A stretch of DNA of 64,000 nucleotides, taken from positions 1 through 64,000 of the forward strand of contig JACNKX010000100.1 in NCBI GenBank assembly GCA_014381825.1, read 5' to 3'. The notes below the pieces were generated by a model. That model saw nothing but the letters and a program-made list of their open reading frames with translations, ran no database searches and had not been told where the DNA came from. Position numbers and translations under genes: made by a program. The stretch's first letter is position 1; each line of letters begins with the position of its first letter. Positions 46,301-54,924 of the stretch are shown one piece after another. Origin of the DNA: Planctomycetota bacterium. GTDB lineage: Bacteria > Planctomycetota > Planctomycetia > Pirellulales > Pirellulaceae.

Positions 46301-47191
46301 GAGGAAGGTGAGCAGGCATTGGATCTTGGTCGTCCTGATGACGGCTCAGGCATCTTTAACGGAATTCGGTTCTTTCGGAACGGGACCGAGCCAGTCATCT
46401 CGACTGACGAAGACGTACTTACAAATCCCGGCGAAGGCGCGTTCTTCGCCATTAAGATCGTTGAAAGCGTGATCATCCCGGTTGAATCCCGGCAATCCAC
46501 GACGGTCTATGTGGCGACGAGTTCAACGACAACGACTGTAGCGTCCGGATCGACTTTTGAGTTCGTCGCGGCTTCGTTCGAGGCAGAAACGTTCGAAGAC
46601 TATCGATTGTTTATGCGAGTCGTCGACGATGTCATTGCTCGCGCAAAACAGACACAAGCTGAGCCGCGAGCGGCTACCGCAGGTGAAGGCATGGACGAGT
46701 ATGCCTTGCCGCTGGATTTGTTGAATGATCCGCTCAGCATCTTTCGCGAGCGAAAGTTCCCGAACGGACATTATCGTATCTACTTGGAAGAAATTCGCAC
46801 CGGACGCATTCGTCTGATCCTGGATGTCCACATCTATGAAGGCCGCGTTGTACCTGAGAACTTCCGAGATGGTGCCGCCGAACGACAACCCGGTAGCGAC
46901 GATAGCTCACAGTTGGAAAGCGCCAGCAATCCGCTGGCGAGCACAGTAACGAAGGAAGCCGACTTCGTCGTTGAAGCCGGTCGTGGCGAGATGACCGTCG
47001 TTCGAGCAGTTGCCACGAACGATGCAGCGGAAGCGACCGCGAGCGATAGCACCGATACGCCTCGTCGATCAAGCTTGCTGTTGCCCGTTGCCGTGGCGAC
47101 TTTGCCTTGGCGATCACGAGTTCGGAAGGCGCTTCAATCCCAAGAGCGATCGATTAGTCGAGCGTCGTTACGACTCCGAAGGCATCGTTGA
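40394..47191 (+). CDS. Giant repeat-containing surface protein
   Basis: About 2,265 residues. The N-terminus is very basic (RRRRQREKSARQQ) and followed by LRKLEERRVLDVSAAF, a planctomycete motif found behind the N-terminus of many giant exported proteins; an export role is inferred. From about 41280 to 43650 lie six ~120-135-residue repeats with motif LTVxxAxxGVxIG ... INxGxxxGG, in two alternating types (see repeat entry), probably a parallel beta-helix; weaker repeats continue to about 45000. A PKD-like stretch (HFTINWGDGNIENY) lies near 46040. The C-terminus, SSLLLPVAVATLPW followed by Arg-rich residues, may be a membrane anchor. Start is uncertain: TTG at 40307 extends it by 29 residues; the last 24 bases overlap the LOG gene. 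Confidence 0.82.
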   Translation: MQLPNWSRNLLLRRRRQREKSARQQLFAPVRLSLRKLEERRVLDVSAAFMTGTGVLELDVTNTSDVATLQESGGDISIRDAGNNSIDIEVDGGTPMSVALSDVKRIVVHGDGAAGQEVVIDTPLAPMDGVFVDSSIELTVINDPITRVGNNGIALNSLSVQLGADLEAPGLDITFGGDVRLASDVSVTASNVVFEGMVDDDGDLATNSNLTVNADGLTLFVGKVGSNDALDGIKTDAAGHSEINADINASGNTITFNDPVVLTNSVSLTDTGTTGIRFNDTVDSASDAQHSLTATATNGRVTFSGDIGDGAAGDQSLGSLTITEAAEGVIFGDMAGVAQIRTANGGINIGSVAGGIGGVGIQLNGGAGNLLTITTSGGNVRWNAATALVTDVDVFTDGGTLTLTADAPLDSQPNAVRKLKVNAGSGAVEFNEDIGRAVPLRGLEISRADAGVTFGGANVETPGMGGSGPVTLINSTGPVLIGSTDAIGGSGVVFNAGANSTLRIVTTSDNVTINGAVKLQSNVSINTGNRGGDITFTDASPIDNQAAELKDLTLAAGEGSVFLDQNVGSDPIGKLTVTRAFGGVTIGTDASPVTIVHAARGIDIGVGSNQVAGSGIVLNGGTGTLTLETNNTNIRLNGPTTLAANVLFDTDAGIGDVTLTGDTPVDSETGEFNDLSFNLGAGAVFINEDLGRTNRLGSLTVLTAGGGAIFGQATTEVPGAGGTGPVEIINTEGEIRIGETSAIGGVGVVFRGSAIARSTITTTADDVLVNGPTTLGTDLTVKTSSGGGNLTFTGNSTVDGVTGITSSLTLDLGDGALFFNADVGSSTALGRLTVVSAKSGVTFGDSDAVNLVRASQPIDIGVGTNVIDGGISLNGGSSEMLIATLNAHVRLNGHVRAQSDVAIDTGDGGGAITLTSSATVDSDDGPINATNVERNSIRLDAGKGSISVNANFGSQQRLGAFTVERADGGVVIGGADTSSTGGAGPVTEIATDGPINIGSTSVIAGGIELNSGGATLLIDAAAANIDFNGPIELQSNVEINTGAVGGDLTLSGASTLNSQSGEANGIAITLGTGNAIFGAAVGALNPLGELRVATANDVTAKSEVNAGRLVQQAGSGTTTFDGAINTTSPSLSGIDLVGNAFVFNGLVMTTGDGRVSIIHSSVLDINASADMRLEGAFDESGTGSVEIAADIVTSGDAIHFGSPVTLTDGVTADVLFDTTSSGNAAGADIVFDATVNAQNVGAESLTLNAGTSGSITLGAAVGDVTRAGHVRIIEANDVTFSGSLVADGISQDAGHGFTAFNGTVNTNDVTAAGIDINTTDVSFLDAVSTLGDGRVEVTVTGVLDIGAAANLSLSGAFAQDGDGSVQMSADITTSDDDISFADEVTVRESVRFDTDTGAGNLLFASTLNGTNDCLEDMTLAIGTGNASFQSAVGSSVGLGDILIDDAADVRFDSTLRASSIKQSAGTGETRFDGAVTLKTATGVDVTTGSVTINNTFDTSTVAGPINIAASDEIAVNGSVTSGNATVQLSADDDILFGGAGAVTTTGADVTIHADADASVNGSGGAVLMNDGAGIETGAGVIDVGADENIQLGRLVTTSLVRLTSTSGSVVDGGNSGGADIVADRLAIRASTGVGTVDPLDTSVNTIAVENKRSGGVRFENATGGSLSVGDVDGLSGIMNGPIGVPEKLVGDVEVIHVGAINVVAPILNDGGSHTIVRAELPGDLTIDAPIQNRGGNGWIFLFSGGDLVINHSLPEPEAEISVENEGAIRGEARGDVIIDNTDTDYVIVRTHSERFPNATTLPTLSAKFVDPARYPDETDTAFYTELEAELRVIRESISGQATNFSPIFDIEAVDQGGSDVDSNGRGIVKITIGDSVHLETNWHFTINWGDGNIENYSIPGNPQASLAFLTANNANTNIVPDLTNMPRIDSGVGGEPGVYYVHHKYLSPPDPSDPAAPTPISAELRYDAREEGEQALDLGRPDDGSGIFNGIRFFRNGTEPVISTDEDVLTNPGEGAFFAIKIVESVIIPVESRQSTTVYVATSSTTTTVASGSTFEFVAASFEAETFEDYRLFMRVVDDVIARAKQTQAEPRAATAGEGMDEYALPLDLLNDPLSIFRERKFPNGHYRIYLEEIRTGRIRLILDVHIYEGRVVPENFRDGAAERQPGSDDSSQLESASNPLASTVTKEADFVVEAGRGEMTVVRAVATNDAAEATASDSTDTPRRSSLLLPVAVATLPWRSRVRKALQSQERSISRASLRLRRHR
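41280..43660. repeat. Alternating long/short tandem repeats inside the giant gene
   Basis: Six coding repeats aligned on the V-x-INTG/FDTD-xxGG motif at 41567, 41960, 42329, 42728, 43093 and 43502. Steps are about 393, 369, 399, 365 and 409 bases: long units carry an extra Gly-Pro-rich linker (GxGGTGPV type), short units do not. The super-period is about 765 bases (762, 768, 764, 774). Earlier, a first short unit without the motif begins near 41280. The pattern implies duplication of a two-unit block. Confidence 0.75.
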
Positions 47192-48205
47192 GTTGAGTAC
47201 GTCGATCAGCTGACGCAATCTCCCGAGATTTCTACGATTGAATTGAAAGACCAAACGCGGCTTGTCATCAAGTTCCGGTTCATCACGTTCGGCTCGCAAC
47301 GGAGAAGTTTGGCGAATCACGCCTTCCACGACGATGCTCGAAAACTGCGTGTTGATCGTATCGAGTTGTTCGTCAGACAAGGGGTCGTTCAGACGCAGCA
47401 CGAGCTCTTCTCGAACGTATCTCATGCTGTGATATCGCTTGTAGAAACCGAGGATTTCTTCCAAGGTTTCTTCGCACGAGTCGGTCACTTTATAGAGCTG
47501 GAGATCTTCGGGTGATATCATCCCGCCTTGGAGTAGTTGCTCATTGATAAACTGGTTCAGCGATTCCCAGTAGGTGCCTCCCGGTGCGTCGAGGAAGATG
47601 ACTGGGACCATGTCGTGTTTGCCGGTTTGAAGCAGCGTCAGGACTTCCAGCCCCTCGTCAATGGTGCCGAATCCTCCTGGCAAGCAAACAACCGCGTCAC
47701 ACTCTTTGACGAACATAAGCTTTCGCGTGAAGAAGTATTTCATGTGGACTAATTTGGGGTCGCCATCGATCACGGCGTTGGCGGATTGCTCGAAAGGCAG
47801 CATGATGTTCAAGCCCATCGAATGGGCTCGACCCGCGCCCTCGTGACCCGCTCCCATAATCCCATCGCCAGCGCCGGTGATCACCATCCAGTCCTGCTCC
47901 GCCATCGCGCGACCGAGATCGACCGCTTGTTGATAGGCCGGCGCGTCAGGCTTGGTTCTGGCCGATCCGAAGATGGTCACCTTGCGGCGATGACGATATG
48001 GCGCGAAGACCTTGAAAGCATAACGTAACTCGCGAAGCGTGCGGCTGAGGATCTTTAAGTCACCCCGTGTCGAACCGTCTTCTCGCAGCTTCTCGGCGTA
48101 ATCCTTGATTGTGCGTATCAGATCGGCTGTTCGCAGCGTTCGTGAAGCAGAAGTTTCTTGCGATGAATCGGACGAAGGTGATGAACTATTCTCGTTGCTG
48201 CTCAT
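47168..48205 (-). CDS. LOG family phosphoribohydrolase-like protein
   Basis: A 345-residue protein with the LOG/TIGR00730 core (about residues 60-230): TIFGSARTKPDAPAY, MIVITGAGDGIMGAGHEG and the PGGFGTIDEGLEVLTLLQ signature with catalytic Glu; Arg of the NMLPFEQS region is also consistent. LOG proteins cleave the N-glycosidic bond of nucleoside 5'-monophosphates (cytokinin activation in plants). An extra ~50-residue N-terminus and a C-terminal domain with charged helices are added to the usual ~200. The 3' end overlaps the giant gene's 3' end by 24 bases on the other strand. Confidence 0.88.
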   Translation of the reverse strand: MSSNENSSSPSSDSSQETSASRTLRTADLIRTIKDYAEKLREDGSTRGDLKILSRTLRELRYAFKVFAPYRHRRKVTIFGSARTKPDAPAYQQAVDLGRAMAEQDWMVITGAGDGIMGAGHEGAGRAHSMGLNIMLPFEQSANAVIDGDPKLVHMKYFFTRKLMFVKECDAVVCLPGGFGTIDEGLEVLTLLQTGKHDMVPVIFLDAPGGTYWESLNQFINEQLLQGGMISPEDLQLYKVTDSCEETLEEILGFYKRYHSMRYVREELVLRLNDPLSDEQLDTINTQFSSIVVEGVIRQTSPLRAERDEPELDDKPRLVFQFNRRNLGRLRQLIDVLNSTMPSES

Positions 48206-48303
48206 GGTTCCCGTCTCATGCCTACAGATTGGCCAATATAGGAAAGTGTAGCGATGGGCGTTTGGCGCTGTTCCACCACATTATGAGTTAATCGTTCGGC
48301 GCA

Positions 48304-48327
48304 TAAAAAAACCCGGTCGCAACCGGG
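48304..48327 (-). terminator. Rho-independent terminator
   Basis: On the minus strand CCCGGT-TGCG-ACCGGG (48312-48327) is followed by seven consecutive T (48305-48311). It lies 25 bases after the stop of the 81-residue gene and is the only textbook intrinsic terminator in the window. Confidence 0.85.
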
Positions 48328-48351
48328 CTCGTACTTCATCGGCGGCAGTCG

Positions 48352-48597
48352 CTATGCCGATGGGCGGCGATAGTGCTGGTAAGCCAAGATCACTTCGTAT
48401 AAGTCCGTAGAGATCGTAACTTCATCATCCGCAAAGTCTCGCAGCCATGTCCGTTCACTCTGAACGGCATCAGCCAGCAAAGGAAATACCTCACTCAAAG
48501 GAATTGTGACGTCCTCACGAGTGGGAGTTACGGCTTCTAGTGTTTGCGTCGCCTCATCCGTCGGACCGTAGAAGATCCGAAGCCTTGGTTGACCCAT
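48352..48597 (-). CDS. Small conserved protein
   Basis: An 81-residue acidic protein without signal or membrane helix: RLRIFYGPTDEATQTLEAV at the start, ITIPLSEVFPLLADAV-like central helix, and WLRDFADDEVTISTDLYEVILAYQHYRRP. I recognise no family; similar small proteins occur in planctomycetes by my recollection. Support comes from a dedicated terminator just downstream and a 335-base divergent region upstream, which suggest a stand-alone transcript. Function unknown. Confidence 0.75.
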   Translation of the reverse strand: MGQPRLRIFYGPTDEATQTLEAVTPTREDVTIPLSEVFPLLADAVQSERTWLRDFADDEVTISTDLYEVILAYQHYRRPSA

Positions 48598-48932
48598 ACG
48601 AGTTGACCTTCCTATCGCAACTGTGTTGTGGGAGGACGTCCGTCACCGCGAATCTGCGGCGTGCGTGCATCGTTGCTACTCGTGCCTGTGTATCGGCGTT
48701 CCGGTTGTAACGGTTTGAATTAATCTGCCGAGAAAGTCGAATTTCTTTTTTGTGACCACTGCTCTGATCGATCGTTGTGCGCCGAAGACGCGACTCACGA
48801 CATGCTTGGACGGTGGACCGGCCGCTTCTGATCCTTGACAATACTCGCTAGAAGCGCTAGATTGCCGAGCTGTTAACCTCTAGCGAGATCAACCTTTGCG
48901 TCGAGCGGGTAGGATGTCCGCCCACTTCATTT
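48598..48932. other. 335-base divergent intergenic region
   Basis: Between the 81-residue gene (minus) and tex (plus). It holds the tex promoter listed below and a 9-bp inverted repeat CTCGCTAGA/TCTAGCGAG (48844-48852 and 48879-48887) around that promoter's -10. The left half is AT-richer around 48715-48760 (TTGAATTAATCT, TTTCTTTTTTG) and probably holds the minus-strand promoter, but no pair of boxes is convincing. Confidence 0.6.
48835..48863 (+). promoter_or_regulatory. Sigma-70-type promoter of tex
   Basis: TTGACA at 48835-48840, a 17-base spacer and TAGATT at 48858-48863. The -10 differs from TATAAT at two positions. Transcription would begin near 48870, giving a leader of about 63 bases to the tex ATG at 48933. 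Confidence 0.65.
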
Positions 48933-51548
48933 ATGCCGAACTCACCGAGTATCGATCTGGACCCGATCGCCGGCAGGATCGGGGTCCCCACTGACCGGGC
49001 AGAGAAAACGCTAGCGTTGCTTGATGAAGGCAACACCGTCGCCTTCATCACACGTTACCGCAAAGACCAGACCGGCGGATTGGACGAAGGCCAGATTCGA
49101 TGCGTGCTGCGCGAGGCGACACAAGCTCGACAACTCGCCGAACGTAAGGCGTCCGTGCTCAAGCTGATCGACGCTCAAGGAAAGCTAACGTCTGGTTTGC
49201 GAAAGCGAATCGAGTCGTCCAAGTCGTCCAAGGCGCTAGAAGATATCTACGCCCCGTTTAAGTCGAACAAGCAATCGCTCGCGTCGCTCGCTCGGCAGCG
49301 AGGACTCGCTCCGTTGGCGGGCGAATTGATGGCCGCCGACGGTTGCGATTTCGCGACGCGTGCGGAAGCGTTTCTGTCGCCCGATCACGAGTTGGCAAGC
49401 GCAGCGGACGTCTTGGCTGGCGTGAAGCAAATTATCGCTGATAGCTTTTGCGAACGGACAGATGTTCGTATCAAGCTGCGCGAGATTCTCGCTCGAACCG
49501 GAAAGATCGTCTGCACGAAGCAGGACTCAACCGACGCGGCTCAAGCAACCGTGTCGGAACTTGATCCTTCGACCGACGTCGTAACCTCCGAAAATACGCC
49601 GGACCAAGAGGGCGATCGTGAAGTCGCGCCGGGTCCGAAAGTCTCCGTTCGTCAGCGGAAACGAAACAAATTAGAGAATTCGCTGCGTGACTACTTCGAC
49701 TACAGCGAGTCGATTGGAAAGATCCGTGCTCACCGTATTCTCGCGATTAATCGCGGAGAACGCGCGAAGATCCTACGTGTACGCGTCGATGGCGACTTGG
49801 AAGCCTTGACTGCGACCGCCACGAAGATGCTTGTTGAAGAGACGCATCCCAATCGGGAGGTTCTGCTTGAATGCGCTCTGACTGCATTGAATAGGTTCAT
49901 TATTCCGAGCCTCGAACGCGAGATGCGGCGCGAGATGTCAGAAGCTGCCGAGTCACATGCCGTGGCAGTCTTTGCCAAGAATTTGCGCAAGCTGTTTCTC
50001 CAACGCCCCGTTCACGGGCGGCGAGTGCTTGCGATCGATCCAGGATTCAAGAGCGGCTGCAATTTTGCAGCGCTTGATGAGTTTGGCGCGGTGCTGCAAC
50101 ATGAAACGGTTTTTCTTATCGGCGATGATGAAAGACGCGATGCGGCGAGAGCGAAGGTCGTCGAGTTTGTTACGAATCACGATCTATCGGTCATCGCGAT
50201 TGGCAACGGAGCGGCCTGTCGCGATGCGGAACAGGTCGTCGCTGCGGCGATTGAGGGCGAGTTGCAAGATCGCGGCGTCGAGTATGTGATCGTCAACGAA
50301 GCTGGAGCAAGCGTTTACTCGACGAGTGTGATTGGTCGCGAGGAGCTGCCGGAGTTCGACGAAACACTTCGCAGTGCCGTTTCCATCGGGCGAAGGTTGC
50401 TCGATCCGCTCTCCGAATTGGTTAAAATCAATCCGGCCAATATTGGCGTCGGGATGTATCAGCATGATGTCAAGGCAAAACACTTGCGCGAGTCGCTTGA
50501 TGCGGTCGTCGAGTCTTGTGTGAACTTCGTTGGCGTTGATGTGAATACGGCGAGTCCTTCCTTGTTAAGTTATGTCTCTGGTCTGAATCAGCTGACGGCA
50601 CGGAGAATCTACGAATATCGACTCGAACACGGTCCCTTTCGCAGCCGAGAACAGATCCGTGAAGTGCCCGGCGTCGGTGATACGACGTTTGTCCAGGCGA
50701 TTGGATTTCTGAAGATCACCGGAGGTGACAATCCTTTCGACGCAACGTGGATTCACCCTGAGAGCTACGAGGTTGCGAAGCAAGTGCTGGAGCGGATGGG
50801 TAGCAGCATCGAGGAACTTGCCCGAATCGTTTCCAGCGATGTGAGTGCGACTTCGACCGAAGATAACTCGCCGTTGAAAGACCGTCCGTCCAAGCTAGAT
50901 CTCGGTGATTTGGCGAACGAACTTGGCGTCGGGGAGTTGTCATTGCGAGATATTTTAGACGCATTGGCGAAGCCCGGGCGCGACCCGCGAGAAGATTTAC
51001 CGGCCCCAACGTTTCGTTCGGGCATCATTAAGATCGACGATATCGAACCGGGAATGGAATTGTCCGGGACCGTGTTGAACGTTGTAGATTTCGGCGCGTT
51101 CGTCGACATTGGTATCTCCGATACTTCGTTGGTACATATCAGCCGCCTTGCCGACCGCTATGTCAGAGACCCACATGAAGTCGTCAGTATCGGTGATGTC
51201 TTACGGGTCTGGGTATTGGAGGTTGACCGCGAGCGCCGACGTGTCGCATTGACGGCGATACCGCCAGGCAATCGGTCCCGTGAGCCGCGAGACGCCAACC
51301 AGGGAAAGTCCCGACGACCGAAGCGGCAAGCAGCCAAACACGTGACGATGAAACAGAAGCCCGCTGGTCCACGTCCTCCGAAGTTTCGCCAAACTGCTCG
51401 CCGAAAGGAAGCCGCGAGCCGTCAACCGGCGAAGCCGATCACGCAGCAAATGGTCCAGGGAAAGGAACCCATGCGAACCTTCTCGGATTTGATTCAGTAT
51501 TATGAAGTAAAGCAAAAGGATGATTCGAGCGAGAATTCCGACGAGTAA
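48933..51548 (+). CDS. tex: Tex-family RNA-binding S1 protein
   Basis: An 871-residue protein, about 100 longer than E. coli-type Tex. Order: N-terminal helical domain (from IAGRIGV), a YqgF-like RNase H fold (RRVLAIDPGFKSGCNFAAL, about 360-480), helix-hairpin-helix domains (NTASPSLLSYVSGLNQLTARRIYEY and REVPGVGDTTF) and a C-terminal S1 domain (IEPGMELSGTVLNVVDFGAFVDIG, VHISRLAD). Extra segments: an acidic linker at about 196-240 and a basic Lys/Arg-rich tail after the S1 domain, probably RNA-binding. Tex helps transcription-associated RNA processing. It has its own promoter and may be co-transcribed with the next gene. Confidence 0.93.
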   Translation: MPNSPSIDLDPIAGRIGVPTDRAEKTLALLDEGNTVAFITRYRKDQTGGLDEGQIRCVLREATQARQLAERKASVLKLIDAQGKLTSGLRKRIESSKSSKALEDIYAPFKSNKQSLASLARQRGLAPLAGELMAADGCDFATRAEAFLSPDHELASAADVLAGVKQIIADSFCERTDVRIKLREILARTGKIVCTKQDSTDAAQATVSELDPSTDVVTSENTPDQEGDREVAPGPKVSVRQRKRNKLENSLRDYFDYSESIGKIRAHRILAINRGERAKILRVRVDGDLEALTATATKMLVEETHPNREVLLECALTALNRFIIPSLEREMRREMSEAAESHAVAVFAKNLRKLFLQRPVHGRRVLAIDPGFKSGCNFAALDEFGAVLQHETVFLIGDDERRDAARAKVVEFVTNHDLSVIAIGNGAACRDAEQVVAAAIEGELQDRGVEYVIVNEAGASVYSTSVIGREELPEFDETLRSAVSIGRRLLDPLSELVKINPANIGVGMYQHDVKAKHLRESLDAVVESCVNFVGVDVNTASPSLLSYVSGLNQLTARRIYEYRLEHGPFRSREQIREVPGVGDTTFVQAIGFLKITGGDNPFDATWIHPESYEVAKQVLERMGSSIEELARIVSSDVSATSTEDNSPLKDRPSKLDLGDLANELGVGELSLRDILDALAKPGRDPREDLPAPTFRSGIIKIDDIEPGMELSGTVLNVVDFGAFVDIGISDTSLVHISRLADRYVRDPHEVVSIGDVLRVWVLEVDRERRRVALTAIPPGNRSREPRDANQGKSRRPKRQAAKHVTMKQKPAGPRPPKFRQTARRKEAASRQPAKPITQQMVQGKEPMRTFSDLIQYYEVKQKDDSSENSDE

Positions 51549-51556
51549 AGGGCGTC

Positions 51557-52042
51557 ATGGGTTTTGAAGAACGGTTAAACGAAGCGATCCAACGAGGCAA
51601 GCACCGCGGTACCGCTAAGCAGGCCGAGGCCGAGGCGAAGGCGCTGAGCGAAGATGAGCTGAAGCGCCTGCACAATCAATATCGGCTGCAGCTGTCGGAG
51701 CAAATCGAACAGTGTCTCGATAAGCTACCGCATCACTTTCCGGGGTTCACGTTCGAGACGATTTTTGGCGAGCGTGGCTGGGGCGCCGCGTGTCGGCGTG
51801 ACGACATTCGTATGTCACCAGGCGGCAAACGCAACAACGAATACAGTCGACTAGAGATGACGATTCGACCGTTCAGTTCCTATCACGTCGTCGAGTTAGC
51901 GGGAAAGGGAACGATTCGCAATAAGGAAGTTTTCAATCGAACTTATTTCGAGAAGATCCAAGATATTGATCTAGCAAAGATCAGCGAGTTGATTGATCTA
52001 TGGATTCTGGAGTACGCGGAACTCTACTCGACCAAATCGTAG
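51557..52042 (+). CDS. Hypothetical protein coupled to tex
   Basis: A 161-residue protein with a charged helical N-terminus (RGKHRGTAKQAEAEAKALSEDELKRLHNQYRLQL) followed by a mixed alpha/beta part (PGFTFETIFGERGWGAACRRDDI, YSRLEMTIRPFSSYHVVELAGKGTIRNKEVFNR). I recognise no family. It starts eight bases after the tex stop, so it is likely in the same transcript. No signal peptide or membrane helix, so cytoplasmic. It converges with the PhyH gene 50 bases later. Confidence 0.75.
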   Translation: MGFEERLNEAIQRGKHRGTAKQAEAEAKALSEDELKRLHNQYRLQLSEQIEQCLDKLPHHFPGFTFETIFGERGWGAACRRDDIRMSPGGKRNNEYSRLEMTIRPFSSYHVVELAGKGTIRNKEVFNRTYFEKIQDIDLAKISELIDLWILEYAELYSTKS

Positions 52043-52092
52043 CGTTACCACTCTTGAGGTAGCGTGCTGTCGGAAGCCGCACCGAAGAACAA

Positions 52093-52833
52093 CTACGATT
52101 TCCCAACGCGATCGTGCCATTCTAAACTGCCGGACAACTCTTCCGCCGCATACTCGATGTGAATGACGCGACGATGCCGAGGTTGATTGGATTTCGCGGA
52201 AGCATGAAGCACGAGCGGATGCATCGCGATGATGTCGGTGGCCCGGACATCGCAGATTACTTCGGGAGTGTTAGCTTTCCAATCATCGATCTCGTCGTCG
52301 AGCCAGCCGTGCGAGTGTGAGCCAGGCAGTACTCGAAGCGCGCCGTTATCGGCAGGACAGTCGTCCAAGTGAACGCGGATCGCTAACATCTTCGCAAGTA
52401 CATCCGCCGGCGGCTGGACTTGCCAGACGCCCGCTTTCTCAGACCACGCGACGAAACCTTCGATATCGAGGCGCTCACGAACTGCAATGACACTGTCCTG
52501 ATGCCAGCCGAGCGACCAGTTCGCATCGGGAATCTTGTCAAAGAAAACCGCTCGCACGGCGAAGCAATCATCGCCAAGGATCGGACAAACTGACTGCCGA
52601 ATTGCTTCACTGGCAGCGAGTTCGCGTACTGCGGGGCACACGTCAAGAAGGTTGCGAACGCCATAGATACCTCGCTTACGACGGACGGATTCGCCCGCAG
52701 CGAGGTCTTGTATGTCGGACGTCAGCCTGAGGACCGTCGCTTCGCTGAGGACTCGTTCGATGATCGCGAATCCGTTGCTTTCGACTTGGGCAATGTATCG
52801 TGAAGTCGCGAGACTCGATCCCCGGAACCTCAT
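52093..52833 (-). CDS. Phytanoyl-CoA dioxygenase (PhyH) family protein
   Basis: A 246-residue Fe(II)/2-oxoglutarate dioxygenase of the PhyH family. The metal facial triad is visible: WHQDSVI (His, Asp) and a distal His in VLHASAKSN, followed by the 2-oxoglutarate-binding Arg in [24 protein letters not shown] is the usual double-stranded beta-helix loop. Substrates of bacterial PhyH members vary widely, so none is assigned. Its ATG overlaps the stop of the DUF255 gene by four bases, the last gene of a panB-DUF255-PhyH operon. Confidence 0.9.
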   Translation of the reverse strand: MRFRGSSLATSRYIAQVESNGFAIIERVLSEATVLRLTSDIQDLAAGESVRRKRGIYGVRNLLDVCPAVRELAASEAIRQSVCPILGDDCFAVRAVFFDKIPDANWSLGWHQDSVIAVRERLDIEGFVAWSEKAGVWQVQPPADVLAKMLAIRVHLDDCPADNGALRVLPGSHSHGWLDDEIDDWKANTPEVICDVRATDIIAMHPLVLHASAKSNQPRHRRVIHIEYAAEELSGSLEWHDRVGKS

Positions 52834-54893
52834 TTGCTCGTCAACTCGTTCCATAGCTCATCAATCCGATCTGATCCGCTGACCGGTCCTTGGCAGGCGA
52901 AATTCTCGCAGACAAAAACGGTAACCGACTCATTGGCGAGTTGTTTGCCCCGGAACATTGGGTCGAGGTGAGCTGAATGTGCCGCCTCGTCAGTCGTTCG
53001 AGCGGCGACGACGTGATTGGGGGCGTAGCGTCGAGAAAGATCTGCGGCGACGAGAGATACGTCCGCTTTGCTTGCGCCAAGAATCGCGATCTCCTTGGTC
53101 GGACCAAAGAGCATGTCGGCGGCGATCAGCAACTGGCCAGCTGCTGTCGGCGATTGACGCATGACTCCAACGGTCGATTCAAGAGCGGAGCGGGCTGCTT
53201 CAAGATAGTCGCTCCTTCCAGTCAGCTTTCCAAGTCGCAGCAACCCCGTTGCCGACATGGCGTTGCCGCTGGGAACGCTGCTGTCGTGAACATCTTTGCT
53301 GCGGGTGATTAGTTGCTCGTGATCGTCGGCTGTGAAGAAAAACCCACCGCCAGCCGAGTCTGTGAAGTGAGCGATGACTAGGTCGGCAAGCGTCACCGCT
53401 TCATCGATCCAACGTTCATCGAAGCTCGCTTCGTACAAGCTGACGAGAGCATTGATCAGGTAGGTGTAGTCATCGAGATACGCATCGAACTTCGCTACTC
53501 CGGCCCGCCAGGAGTGTAACAGCCGACCATCGTTGCGTCGCATTTCGCTTAAGATGAAATCAGTGGCAGCACTTGCAGCGGCGAGATACTTCGATTCGTC
53601 CAGGATGCCCGAGGCGCGCGCCATCGAGTCGATCATTAGAGCGTTCCAGCTAACGAGAATCTTGTCATCTTTGTCTGGCCGGATTCGCTGGTCTCGTACG
53701 GCGAGCAGTGCCGCGCGGCTCTCGGCCAATTCGTCGTTCAGTTCGTTCAAGTCCCAACTGCGAAGCGCCGCGCATTGAGCGATCGTCTTCGGCAAGTTGA
53801 GGATGTTGTTGCCCTCAAAATTCCCAGACTCCGTGACGTCGTAAACGTAACAGAATCGTTCAGCCTTCTCGTCGCCTAGTATTTCCTTGATCTCGGCCAG
53901 CGTCCAAACGTAGAACTTTCCTTCGACGCCTTCGCTATCGGCGTCCTCTGTACTGTGGAAACCGCCTCGCTCGTCGGTCATATAGGAAAGAATGTAATCA
54001 AGCGTTTCGCGAGTGGCTTGTGCATAGGTCTCGTCCCCGGTGATCAAATACCCATCGAGGTAGGCTGCGGTTAGTAGAGCATTGTCATAGAGCATCTTCT
54101 CGAAGTGCGGAACCAGCCACCTTGCGTCGACGGAATAGCGGGCAAATCCGCCTGCCAAATGGTCATAGATTCCGCTTCGCGCCATCTTATCGAGGCTTAG
54201 CTTTACCATGTCGAGTACGCCGTCTCGGCGCGTTCGGAACCAGACTCGCATGAGCAGTTGCAGATCCATCGAGTGCGGAAACTTCGGAGCCTGGCCAAAG
54301 CCGCCGTTGGTAAAGTCGAAGATCTGCTCCAGCTTTGCCGTCGCGTTCCCCATTAGTTCCGGTGTGAGTTCTCCGGCAGCTTCGTCTGTCCGCCCGACTT
54401 GCTGTAGGTGTCGAGTCAACTCGTCAGCCTGCTCGATCGCTTGTTCGCGTCGATTCAGCCAAGCATCTTCGACGCCGACGATCACTTGGGCAAAGCCAGG
54501 CATCCCCATGCTTGCTTCCGGCGGCCAGTACGTGCCGCCGAAAAACGGTTGTAGATCGGGAGTCAAAAAGACCGACATCGGCCAACCGCCGCGACCGGTG
54601 ATCAGTTGCACTGCATTCATGTAGATTTGGTCGAGGTCGGGCCGCTCTTCGCGATCAACTTTGATGTTGATGAACTTGTCGTTCAAGGCCGTCGCGATCG
54701 ACGCATTCTCGAAGCTCTCGTGTTCCATCACGTGGCACCAGTGGCAAGCCGAGTAGCCTATCGAAAGAAAGATCGGTTTCTGTTCGGCTTTGGAGCGTTC
54801 AAGTGCCTCGCGTCCCCACGGATACCAATCCACTGGATTGTTCGCATGTTGCAGCAGGTAGGGACTGGTTTCGTTGGCGAGTCGGTTCGGCAT
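52830..54893 (-). CDS. Thioredoxin-fold DUF255 / YyaL-type protein
   Basis: A 687-residue protein. The N-terminal thioredoxin-like DUF255 domain (1-170) contains the redox-type motif [15 protein letters not shown] and GGWPMSVFL; the rest is an (alpha/alpha)6 barrel like N-acylglucosamine 2-epimerase, with KMLYDNALL and [15 protein letters not shown]. It is the bacterial relative of SPATA20/YyaL; catalytic function is unsettled. The reading could extend to 55223, but its first 110 codons lie in the panB region and 54893 matches the family's [23 protein letters not shown] start. Confidence 0.92.
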   Translation of the reverse strand: MPNRLANETSPYLLQHANNPVDWYPWGREALERSKAEQKPIFLSIGYSACHWCHVMEHESFENASIATALNDKFINIKVDREERPDLDQIYMNAVQLITGRGGWPMSVFLTPDLQPFFGGTYWPPEASMGMPGFAQVIVGVEDAWLNRREQAIEQADELTRHLQQVGRTDEAAGELTPELMGNATAKLEQIFDFTNGGFGQAPKFPHSMDLQLLMRVWFRTRRDGVLDMVKLSLDKMARSGIYDHLAGGFARYSVDARWLVPHFEKMLYDNALLTAAYLDGYLITGDETYAQATRETLDYILSYMTDERGGFHSTEDADSEGVEGKFYVWTLAEIKEILGDEKAERFCYVYDVTESGNFEGNNILNLPKTIAQCAALRSWDLNELNDELAESRAALLAVRDQRIRPDKDDKILVSWNALMIDSMARASGILDESKYLAAASAATDFILSEMRRNDGRLLHSWRAGVAKFDAYLDDYTYLINALVSLYEASFDERWIDEAVTLADLVIAHFTDSAGGGFFFTADDHEQLITRSKDVHDSSVPSGNAMSATGLLRLGKLTGRSDYLEAARSALESTVGVMRQSPTAAGQLLIAADMLFGPTKEIAILGASKADVSLVAADLSRRYAPNHVVAARTTDEAAHSAHLDPMFRGKQLANESVTVFVCENFACQGPVSGSDRIDELWNELTSK

Positions 54894-54924
54894 GGTCGAC
54901 GGTACTCCTCGGCTCCTGCTACCG

